From a virus, in IMG/VR virus record IMGVR_UViG_3300022745_000128, positions 1 to 27,372 of that record: a stretch of 27,372 nucleotides of DNA; one strand, given 5' to 3'. Position numbers and translations under genes: made by a program. Position 1 is the first letter of the stretch, and every line of letters starts with the position of its first letter. Positions 21,515-26,782 of the stretch are shown here, piece by piece. The notes below the pieces were generated by a model. It searched no databases and was not told where the DNA came from. It saw nothing but the letters and a program-made list of their open reading frames with translations.

Positions 21515-22549
21515 ATGTCCAAACTCTCAATCGAACAATCCGCACAAGCCATCTTGTCATGCCCCGCCGTGACTTTCTCACTCGAAGGCCCACCCGGTGT
21601 AGGAAAAACGCACGGCATTGCCGCCCACTTGCGTGAAGCCGGGTACAACGTGCACATCATGCCTTGCCAGAACATTCCGGCGGAGGACACCGCAGCCTTG
21701 CCCGTGGTCAAGAAAAACGGGACTGTGGAATTCGCCACCCCTGAGATGTGGCATCCCGCACCCAAGACCGCCTTCATCTTGGACGAGTTGTGGAAGGCCC
21801 CCGACGACATTCTCAATGCCTTCTTGCCTATGGTGCACGGTTTCCCCCGCACCTACATGCACCACGAGTACCCCGAGGACACCATCGTTGTCGTGACTGG
21901 AAACGCCGCCGAGTTCCGTGTGGGTGACAAGTTCAAGCCGCACATGGGCAACCGCGTGGTGTCTATCGAGGTGGACGACCCGACACTTGCCGAGGCTACG
22001 AAAGTCATGCTTGACCGGGGTGTGGATGCTCGCATCATCGAATGGGTGCGCGTCAACCCACAGGCCTTGAAGTCTTTTGACCCGCAGGCTCAGACGAGGC
22101 CCGAGACGGAGTTGACGAGCTACTACGGGTACGACCAGCGCCACCCCAAGCGCAAGTTCTGCTCGATGCGCAGCTTGGAGCTTGCCTCCAACATCATCAA
22201 GGCCGTGCCCGACAGTGTGCGCCAGCCCTGCTTGCAAGGTGCTATCGGCCAGAAAGCGGCTTCCAACCTTGAACACTTCCTGCGGGAGTCCGCCGAGTTC
22301 ATCCCGCTTGCCGACATGGTGGCCGGGACTGCGAAAGTGCCCAAGCAACTGTTCGATCGTCGGCTTGCTGCGATCACCGCAGCGTCCGGGCTTGATGAGA
22401 GCAACTGGAAGCCGCTGCTCAAGTACGCGGAGCGACTTGGTTCGGAGTTGAAGCAAGTGTTCCTGCTGAATGCAAGCCGCAAGAAAGTGAGTGCCGACTT
22501 GCTGGTGAAGTCCCAGACTTGGCGAAACGAGCTTGCTGTAATCTTGTAA
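21515..22549 (+). CDS. MoxR/CobS-like AAA+ ATPase
   Basis: A 344 aa AAA+ ATPase. Walker A is G-P-P-G-V-G-K-T at residues 25-32, Walker B is F-I-L-D-E at 87-91, and the sensor-1 Asn is N130 in V-V-V-T-G-N. A C-terminal helical part follows. It fits the MoxR/CobS group, whose hexamers remodel proteins together with a VWA-domain partner. Such a partner, the metallopeptidase-like/VWA gene, lies downstream at 23407, separated by three to five mini-genes. AGGA lies upstream of ATG 21515. Tandem stops (TAA, then TGA one base on) end it. Its phage-specific substrate is unknown. Confidence 0.9.
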   Translation: MSKLSIEQSAQAILSCPAVTFSLEGPPGVGKTHGIAAHLREAGYNVHIMPCQNIPAEDTAALPVVKKNGTVEFATPEMWHPAPKTAFILDELWKAPDDILNAFLPMVHGFPRTYMHHEYPEDTIVVVTGNAAEFRVGDKFKPHMGNRVVSIEVDDPTLAEATKVMLDRGVDARIIEWVRVNPQALKSFDPQAQTRPETELTSYYGYDQRHPKRKFCSMRSLELASNIIKAVPDSVRQPCLQGAIGQKAASNLEHFLRESAEFIPLADMVAGTAKVPKQLFDRRLAAITAASGLDESNWKPLLKYAERLGSELKQVFLLNASRKKVSADLLVKSQTWRNELAVIL

Positions 22550-22551
22550 TG

Positions 22552-22584
22552 AAAGGAGGGCCGGGCTTTCGCCCGGCTTGCATG
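22552..22584 (+). promoter_or_regulatory. Shine-Dalgarno to start spacer occupied by a hairpin
   Basis: AAAGGAGG (22552-22559) is followed at once by a 7-bp hairpin GCCGGGC/GCCCGGC (22560-22577) and then TTGC and the ATG of the first mini-gene at 22582. With the hairpin folded, the site sits about 4 nt from the ATG; unfolded it is 22 nt away. Confidence 0.65.
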
Positions 22585-22758
22585 AGACTTGACAATCCGG
22601 ATGTCCGAGTGTGGGGCCAAGTGTGGGGCCGAGTGTGGCTCCAAGTGTGGATACAAGTACGGGAACGAGTACTGGACCGAGTGCGGTCCCAAGTACAGAA
22701 ACAAGTGCGGGACCGAGTGCGGGGCCGAGTGCGAGTCCGAATTAGGAGCAGACCATGA
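22582..22758 (+). CDS. XDQV-repeat mini-protein 1
   Basis: A 58 aa protein, first of the array. It starts M-R-L-D-N-P-D-V-R-V-W and continues as four-residue repeats of the kind W-G-Q-V, R-E-R-V and L-D-R-V. The C-terminus is basic and ends I-R-S-R-P. The family is unknown to me. No cysteine, signal or membrane segment is present. Its stop TGA overlaps the ATG of the next unit (ATGA at 22755). The start is preceded by the hairpin spacer described separately. Confidence 0.75.
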   Translation: MRLDNPDVRVWGQVWGRVWLQVWIQVRERVLDRVRSQVQKQVRDRVRGRVRVRIRSRP

Positions 22759-22955
22759 GACTTGACAAGCCGGATGCCCGAGTGTGGGACCAAGTATTGG
22801 ACCAAGTGTGGTTCCAAGTGCGGAACCAATTGCAGGACCAAGTGTGGGTCCGAGTGGGGTTCCCAGTGTGGGATCAAGCGCGGAACCAAGTACGGGACCA
22901 AGTATTGGACCAAGTGCGGAACCGAGTTACACGCCGAGTGAGGAGCAGACCATGA
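22755..22955 (+). CDS. XDQV-repeat mini-protein 2
   Basis: A 66 aa paralog. It starts M-R-L-D-K-P-D-A-R-V-W-D-Q-V and includes L-D-Q-V, F-Q-V, R-N-Q-L and R-D-Q-V units. The tail is R-R-V-R-S-R-P. AGGAG lies 6 nt before ATG 22755, inside the end of unit 1. Its middle, with V-R-V-G-F-P-V-W-D-Q-A, is nearly repeated in unit 3. Stop overlaps the next ATG. Confidence 0.78.
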   Translation: MRLDKPDARVWDQVLDQVWFQVRNQLQDQVWVRVGFPVWDQARNQVRDQVLDQVRNRVTRRVRSRP

Positions 22956-23110
22956 GACTTGACAAGCCGGACGGCCCAGTGTGGGTCCGAGTGGGGTTCC
23001 AAGTGTGGGATCAAGCGCGGGACCAAGTGTGGGACCAAGTGCGGGACCGAGTACTGGACCGAGTGCGGGGCCAGGTGCGGTATCGAGTGCGGAACCAAGT
23101 TTCCCACTGA
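22952..23110 (+). CDS. XDQV-repeat mini-protein 3
   Basis: A 52 aa paralog starting M-R-L-D-K-P-D-G-P-V-W. It lacks the usual R-S-K-P tail and ends Q-V-S-H at a stand-alone TGA, so the coupling chain breaks here. A 50-nt stretch (23047-23096) is identical to one in unit 7 at 25253-25302, on the far side of the VWA gene. Confidence 0.75.
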   Translation: MRLDKPDGPVWVRVGFQVWDQARDQVWDQVRDRVLDRVRGQVRYRVRNQVSH

Positions 23111-23132
23111 ACCACAAGTTAGGAACAACCAA

Positions 23133-23282
23133 ATGTACTTATCCATTCCAAACCCATGTAGAACAAGAGTGTGGGGCCTAGTACTGTACTCAACCCAACA
23201 CGTAAGGGCAGCATGGAAGCCAGTCCTTGCACCTGTACGTGCTAGTACATACCTAAGATGCAACTTGATGACCCCCGATTGA
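23133..23282 (+). CDS. Degenerate mini-protein between array and VWA gene
   Basis: A 49 aa frame from ATG 23133 with AGGA 8 nt upstream. It keeps only R-V-W-G-L-V from the repeat pattern (near residue 12) and then reads Y-S-T-Q-H-V-R-A-A-W-K-P. It looks like a decayed or diverged array member. It overlaps the next frame by 25 nt. Confidence 0.45.
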   Translation: MYLSIPNPCRTRVWGLVLYSTQHVRAAWKPVLAPVRASTYLRCNLMTPD

Positions 23283-23452
23283 CATCCTCCCTGCTCCACA
23301 CGGTGTGGGACACAGCGTCCGATCAGGTATCGAATCAGGTGTGGAACCAACTCACTAAACTCCTGTGGCAGGCTTGCCACCTAACAACCTCAACCATCAA
23401 AGCATCATGTTCACTCAAGACGACCTCTCCAAACTCACTAAATCCCTTGTGA
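23258..23452 (+). CDS. Diverged XDQV-type mini-protein overlapping the VWA start
   Basis: A 64 aa frame starting M-Q-L-D-D-P, close to the array start M-R-L-D-N-P. It contains V-W-D-T-A, S-D-Q-V, S-N-Q-V and W-N-Q-L, the family pattern. The C-terminal third runs over the first 46 nt of the VWA gene in another frame. The ribosome site is poor. It may couple translation of the array to the VWA protein, or be a remnant. Confidence 0.45.
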   Translation: MQLDDPRLTSSLLHTVWDTASDQVSNQVWNQLTKLLWQACHLTTSTIKASCSLKTTSPNSLNPL

Positions 23453-24630
23453 CCCGCTTGCCGCACATCGAACCCTTCCTGTTCGTTATCCCGATGCGTG
23501 TCCTCTCACCCGAGGAGTATCAGGCCAAGATCCCCGCCCCATACCCGCAGACAGCGGCTTGCACATCGACCGAGTTCCTGTTCCAGTCGGAGTTCATTGC
23601 CCAAGCCCCGCCCCCGCAGCAGCGCGGCTTGATCTTGCACGAGATTCTGCACGGTGCGCTGGAGCACTTGTCCCACCCTTGGCGTGACAAGACGATCACC
23701 GATGAGTCATTCTTTCGCTTGCGCAACATCGCACAGGATGTGGTGGTGGAGAACTTTGTGGCCGAGCTGTCCGAAGCCGACCAGCCTGGAGTTGCCCCTG
23801 CCGATAGGTACATCCAGAACTTCCTGCCCTTGCCCGACAGCTACTCCAAGTACAAGGGCTGGAACTGGCGGGATGTGTACGACGACTTGCGCTCGCAAGC
23901 CGATGTGCAGCCCAACGATTCATTCGATCACCACGGGTACGGTGGAGACGACACCCCCGAGGCCGCACAAGCCCGAGCCGAGGCCGAACGCTTGTGGAAG
24001 TCCGCCCAGAAAGCCTCCGAAGCTGCCCGGCAGACCTTGGCTGGCAACGCTCCGGGAATCGACAACATCGCTATCACTGCGGCTGCCGAGAAAGTGCGCT
24101 GGCAAGACACCCTTGCCGACTTCCTGCAATCCATCCCCAGCCCTGAGCGCAAGACTTGGACCAAGGTGCGCCGCCGTCCGTTCTGCACACGTCAGGAGTA
24201 CCACCCGTCCAAGACCGGTGAACAGCCCGCCCTTGACCATGTGTACCTGTTCGTTGACACGTCCGGCTCCATGAGCGGAACCTTGAACACCGTGGCCGCC
24301 GACATTCTTGGCCTGATGCGGGCCGTACAAGTCAACACGCTGGAGATTGTGTATTACGACGTAGGAGTGCAGCGCCGGGACGTGATCGAATTCGACGACA
24401 TGGAAGGCTACACCATCACCTCTATGCCCGGAGGCGGAGGCACGGCAGTGCGACCTGCCATGGAAGAAGTGATTGGCAGTCCCGATTACGTTGCGGGTGC
24501 TCCATTCGTGGTGCTGACCGACGGATACGACGACTACAACATCGGCAGCTTGCCCACTGGCCCACTTGTCTGGCTGTCCTATGAGAAGCCCGTTAAAAGC
24601 GATCAGGGTGTGTCCCTGCTTGTCAAGTGA
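23407..24630 (+). CDS. Metallopeptidase-like and VWA-domain protein
   Basis: A 407 aa protein from ATG 23407 (the longer GTG start at 23365 is less likely). The N-terminal part resembles DUF2201-type metallopeptidase-like domains, with H-E-I-L-H at residues 78-82 followed by G-A-L-E-H. The C-terminal part is a von Willebrand A domain with a complete metal-binding site: D284-x-S286-x-S288, T346 in G-G-G-G-T, and D372 in L-T-D-G. The middle is a helical linker. Such proteins work with MoxR-type ATPases as co-chaperones, as in CbbQ/CbbO and CobS/CobT. Its GTGA stop is the start of unit 4, which ties it to the mini-gene array. Confidence 0.88.
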   Translation: MFTQDDLSKLTKSLVTRLPHIEPFLFVIPMRVLSPEEYQAKIPAPYPQTAACTSTEFLFQSEFIAQAPPPQQRGLILHEILHGALEHLSHPWRDKTITDESFFRLRNIAQDVVVENFVAELSEADQPGVAPADRYIQNFLPLPDSYSKYKGWNWRDVYDDLRSQADVQPNDSFDHHGYGGDDTPEAAQARAEAERLWKSAQKASEAARQTLAGNAPGIDNIAITAAAEKVRWQDTLADFLQSIPSPERKTWTKVRRRPFCTRQEYHPSKTGEQPALDHVYLFVDTSGSMSGTLNTVAADILGLMRAVQVNTLEIVYYDVGVQRRDVIEFDDMEGYTITSMPGGGGTAVRPAMEEVIGSPDYVAGAPFVVLTDGYDDYNIGSLPTGPLVWLSYEKPVKSDQGVSLLVK

Positions 24631-24767
24631 GACTTGGTAAACAGGATGTTCGAGTGTGGGTCCAAGTGCGGGACCAAGCGCTAGGTCGAGTGTGGGGCCA
24701 AGCGTGGCTCCCCGTGTGGGACCCAGTACAGGGACAAGTGTGGGACCGAATCAGGAGTAAGCCATGA
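24627..24767 (+). CDS. XDQV-repeat mini-protein 4 (GTG start on the VWA stop)
   Basis: A 46 aa paralog beginning (GTG) [11 protein letters not shown]. Its start GTG shares bases with the TGA of the VWA gene, so it is translated by reinitiation after the VWA protein. Repeat units include V-Q-V, R-D-Q-A and W-G-Q-A. The tail is I-R-S-K-P. Stop overlaps the next ATG. Confidence 0.7.
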   Translation: MRLGKQDVRVWVQVRDQALGRVWGQAWLPVWDPVQGQVWDRIRSKP

Positions 24768-24916
24768 GACTTGACAAGCCGGATGTTCGAGTGTGGGGTC
24801 CAGTGTGGGACCACGTGTGGTCCCACGTGCGGGGCCAAGTACTGGGCCAATTGTGGGACAAAGTGTGGGTTCAAGTGTGGGTCCAGGTTGGACACCGAAC
24901 TAGGAGAAAACCATGA
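24764..24916 (+). CDS. XDQV-repeat mini-protein 5
   Basis: A 50 aa paralog starting [11 protein letters not shown]. It is more diverged in the middle, with H for Q in W-D-H-V and W-S-H-V. The tail is R-T-R-R-K-P, the least regular of the set. AGGAG precedes ATG 24764. ATGA overlap with unit 6. Confidence 0.72.
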   Translation: MRLDKPDVRVWGPVWDHVWSHVRGQVLGQLWDKVWVQVWVQVGHRTRRKP

Positions 24917-25161
24917 GACTTGGTAAACAGGATGTCCAAGTGTGGGGCCAAGTGGGGAACCAAGTGTGGAACAGAGTGTGGGGCCAAGTGCGGGACCAAG
25001 TGTTGGACCAAGTGTTGGACCAAGTGTTGGACCAAGTATGGGACCAAGTGTTGGACCAAGTGTTGGACCAAGTGTTGGACCAAGTATGGGACCAAGTGCG
25101 GGACCAAGTGTTGGACCAAGTATGGGACCGAGTTACACGCCGAATCAGGAGCAAACCATGA
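24913..25161 (+). CDS. XDQV-repeat mini-protein 6, the longest and most regular
   Basis: An 82 aa paralog beginning [11 protein letters not shown]. Residues about 27-72 are nearly pure X-D-Q-V with X being R, L or W. The DNA has 12-nt units with a 48-nt block copied exactly twice (25003-25050, 25051-25098), so it looks recently expanded. The tail is R-R-I-R-S-K-P. AGGAG precedes the ATG; the stop overlaps unit 7. Confidence 0.8.
   Translation: MRLGKQDVQVWGQVGNQVWNRVWGQVRDQVLDQVLDQVLDQVWDQVLDQVLDQVLDQVWDQVRDQVLDQVWDRVTRRIRSKP
24991..25128. repeat. 12-nt tandem repeat inside unit 6, with two 48-nt copies
   Basis: Units of the form TGGGACCAAGTG or TTGGACCAAGTG run in phase with the codons, about eleven in a row. 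No stop occurs in the three forward frames, which is why several false reading frames appear here. The 48-nt block 25003-25050 equals 25051-25098. Confidence 0.92.
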
Positions 25162-25334
25162 GACTTGACAAGCCGAACGTACGAGTGTGGCTCCAAGTGG
25201 TGGTCCAAGTGCGGTATCGAGTACGGGTCCAAGTGTGGGACCAAGTGCGGGTCCGAGTACTGGACCGAGTGCGGGGCCAGGTGCGGTATCGAGTGCGGAA
25301 CCGAGTTACACGCAGAATCAGGAGCAAACCATGA
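25158..25334 (+). CDS. XDQV-repeat mini-protein 7
   Basis: A 58 aa paralog starting [11 protein letters not shown]. It is Arg-rich, with R-Y-R-V, R-V-Q-V and L-D-R-V. It shares a 50-nt identical stretch with unit 3 across the VWA gene. The tail is R-R-I-R-S-K-P. ATGA overlaps at both ends. Confidence 0.76.
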   Translation: MRLDKPNVRVWLQVVVQVRYRVRVQVWDQVRVRVLDRVRGQVRYRVRNRVTRRIRSKP

Positions 25335-25483
25335 GACTTGACAAGCCGGATGTCCGAGGGTGGTACCAAGTGCGGGTCCAAGTGCGGGTCCGAGTGTGGG
25401 ACCAAGTACGGTATCGAGTGCGGGACCAAGTGCTGGACCGAGTGTGGAACCAAGCCCCACACCGAATCAGGAGCAAACCATGA
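25331..25483 (+). CDS. XDQV-repeat mini-protein 8
   Basis: A 50 aa paralog starting [11 protein letters not shown]. It has G where the others have V at residue 10. Repeat units include V-Q-V, R-V-R-V and W-D-Q-V. The tail is H-R-I-R-S-K-P. AGGAG and ATGA coupling on both sides. Confidence 0.75.
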   Translation: MRLDKPDVRGWYQVRVQVRVRVWDQVRYRVRDQVLDRVWNQAPHRIRSKP

Positions 25484-25668
25484 GACTTGACAAGCCGAAT
25501 GCCCGAGTGTGGTACCAAGTGCGGTACCAAGTGCTAGGTCGAGTGTTGGACCGAGTGTGGGACCAAGTGCAGTACCAAGCACTAGGTCGAGTGTTGGACC
25601 GAGTGTGGGGCCAACTTGCACGCCGAATCAAGTTTCACGCCGAATCAGGAGCAAACCATGAGACTTGA
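25480..25668 (+). CDS. XDQV-repeat mini-protein 9, tail changed by a duplication
   Basis: A 62 aa paralog starting [12 protein letters not shown] short duplicated segment (CACGCCGAATCA occurs twice, at about 25619 and 25636) shifts the frame at the end. The R-I-R-S-K-P tail is lost; the protein ends in a different tail and stops 11 nt inside unit 10 instead of on its ATG. Confidence 0.68.
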   Translation: MRLDKPNARVWYQVRYQVLGRVLDRVWDQVQYQALGRVLDRVWGQLARRIKFHAESGANHET

Positions 25669-25798
25669 CAAGCCGAATCCCCAAGTATCGGACCAAGTGT
25701 GGGTCCAAGTGTGGGTCCAAGTACCGGACCAAGCGTGGGACCAAGTGTGGGACCCGGTGTGTACCCAAGTACTGCACCAAATCAGGAGCGAACCTTGA
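25658..25798 (+). CDS. XDQV-repeat mini-protein 10, last clear unit
   Basis: A 46 aa paralog starting M-R-L-D-K-P-N-P-Q-V-S-D-Q-V. It has V-Q-V, P-D-Q-A and W-D-P-V units and a Cys-containing variant near residue 35. The tail is I-R-S-E-P. Its stop TGA overlaps a TTG that opens the next frame (TTGA), preceded by AGGAGC. Confidence 0.7.
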   Translation: MRLDKPNPQVSDQVWVQVWVQVPDQAWDQVWDPVCTQVLHQIRSEP

Positions 25799-25935
25799 AA
25801 TTAGGAGTAAGTGCCAGATCACACATGTCATCCGTCTTCTACAGTATTCGCGCATCTACAACATTAGGCCCTGACCTAATCCAAATTCCAATCTTCTATA
25901 AATGCTTTATAGGTATTAAAAATGAAACTAGGTAA
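25795..25935 (+). CDS. Small coupled gene after the array (TTG start)
   Basis: A 46 aa frame from TTG 25795, with AGGAG 6 nt upstream in the same arrangement as the array units. It begins (TTG) M-K-L-G-V-S-A-R-S and has no XDQV repeats, being instead Ile/Ser/Phe-rich (Y-S-I-R-A-S-T-T-L-G). It may be a diverged relative or a foreign gene joined by the same start-stop arrangement. Base composition turns AT-richer here. Confidence 0.45.
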   Translation: MKLGVSARSHMSSVFYSIRASTTLGPDLIQIPIFYKCFIGIKNETR

Positions 25936-26047
25936 ATACAAACTGCCCATTGAAGTGTCGTTCAGTGACCTGCTGTACTGGTGGGACCCCATGTTTTCTC
26001 TGTCCCACGACCTGTACCACACCAGCCTTGAGGGGCTAAAAAAGTGA
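25922..26047 (+). CDS. Small coupled gene, M-K-L-G-K start
   Basis: A 41 aa frame from ATG 25922, overlapping the previous gene by 14 nt. It starts M-K-L-G-K-Y-K-L and has a Trp/aromatic middle (L-L-Y-W-W-D-P-M-F). The M-[RK]-L-G-K start recalls units 4 and 6, but no repeat follows. It ends in an overlap with a very short frame from GTG 26044 to TGA 26088. Confidence 0.45.
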   Translation: MKLGKYKLPIEVSFSDLLYWWDPMFSLSHDLYHTSLEGLKK

Positions 26048-26087
26048 GCAATGTGGTCTGCGAATACTGCAACCCAGGAAGAATTTG

Positions 26088-26237
26088 ATGAGATTAGGAC
26101 GCCGACGACCGACTGGTACACAGTACGACGTGTACCGAAAGTGTGCAACCGTACCCATGGACTTGCTCAACAAATCATTTTCCATGCTATGGACTACGGT
26201 ACGCGACCACGTATGCAGAAGGATTTTCATACCGTGA
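26088..26237 (+). CDS. Small basic protein in an overlap chain
   Basis: A 49 aa frame from ATG 26088 with AGGAAG 6 nt upstream. It starts M-R-L-G-R-R-R-P-T-G, again the array start M-R-L-G. It has a basic N-terminus and a helical part M-D-L-L-N-K-S-F-S-M-L-W. Its TGA overlaps the GTG start of the next gene (GTGA). A longer competing frame (26051-26491) covers the same DNA; this reading is preferred because of its ribosome site and coupling. Confidence 0.45.
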   Translation: MRLGRRRPTGTQYDVYRKCATVPMDLLNKSFSMLWTTVRDHVCRRIFIP

Positions 26238-26491
26238 CCACTTCAAAGTTCTCGACATTAAGACAGCCCACTGAGCCGATGCCCGACAACTGGGCTTGGA
26301 ACGATGGATTCCCCACACTAGCAGCAGTTGCTGCATTTTTTATAGCATGTTTCACAGTCTACTGTTTGTGCGAATTTATAGCAAAGCGTGTCCGACGCTT
26401 GTTTAGTGGTACAGTCCCCCACCCAGAGCAAGTGAAGATACTTTTGAATAGGGCTAACCGAGGCGTGCGACGGAGACCAAGATGTCTGTAA
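26234..26491 (+). CDS. Small membrane protein
   Basis: An 85 aa protein read from GTG 26234, with one clear membrane helix (about residues 27-50: L-A-A-V-A-A-F-F-I-A-C-F-T-V-Y). The C-terminus is basic (A-K-R-V-R-R-L-F) and probably cytoplasmic. The frame could also begin at ATG 26051, giving 146 aa; the membrane part is the same in either case. It overlaps the next gene by 10 nt. Function unknown. Confidence 0.55.
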   Translation: MTTSKFSTLRQPTEPMPDNWAWNDGFPTLAAVAAFFIACFTVYCLCEFIAKRVRRLFSGTVPHPEQVKILLNRANRGVRRRPRCL

Positions 26492-26703
26492 CACTATACG
26501 GCGTACCTGACCCAGACCCTGCGCTGCTTGACGCGGTTACCGAGTGGCTGGGTGACAGGGACGCCATGATACTGTGCCACCAGCGCAAACCGATCGATGC
26601 CAGACCTTGCCAATACCCCGGCCTCCTGCGATACGAGATTGTCATCAACGGGACCGCATATGCGGCGTACCAAGAACGCAATGGAAAGATTTACCTACCT
26701 TGA
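26482..26703 (+). CDS. Small unknown protein
   Basis: A 73 aa protein from ATG 26482 with GGAG 8 nt upstream. It has a compact alpha/beta look: M-S-V-T-L-Y-G-V-P-D, a helix L-L-D-A-V-T-E-W-L, then Y-E-I-V-I-N-G-T-A-Y. No motif. It overlaps genes on both sides, as in the rest of this chain. Confidence 0.6.
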   Translation: MSVTLYGVPDPDPALLDAVTEWLGDRDAMILCHQRKPIDARPCQYPGLLRYEIVINGTAYAAYQERNGKIYLP

Positions 26704-26767
26704 ACAGACTAGCGACGCAATACCCTGGATTCAGCCAGAGGTCAAAGAGCAGCTACGCGCAGCGTAG
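26681..26767 (+). CDS. Tiny coupled peptide before the TnpB-like gene
   Basis: A 28 aa frame from ATG 26681 (M-E-R-F-T-Y-L-E-Q), ending 15 nt before the TnpB-like start. It overlaps the previous gene by 23 nt. The ribosome site is weak. It may serve only to bring ribosomes to the next start. Confidence 0.4.
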   Translation: MERFTYLEQTSDAIPWIQPEVKEQLRAA

Positions 26768-26782
26768 CATTAAGGAGTTGAC

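Noticed and set aside
24871-25460. Long leftward open frames over the mini-gene array (H-L-V-P and similar repeats)
   Set aside because: They are open only because the 12-nt repeat lacks stops. They have no ribosome sites and do not respect unit borders, unlike the rightward M-R-L-D frame.
24942-25668. Rightward G-P-S-V and T-K-C-W repeat frames in the array
   Set aside because: Same cause. Their ends run into the next units without start-stop coupling, and the Shine-Dalgarno sites fit only the M-R-L frame.
26051-26491. A single 146 aa gene instead of two coupled genes
   Set aside because: Its start has no good ribosome site, and the N-terminal third is less protein-like than the frame at 26088, which has AGGAAG and a GTGA junction. 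The C-terminal membrane part is kept in either model.
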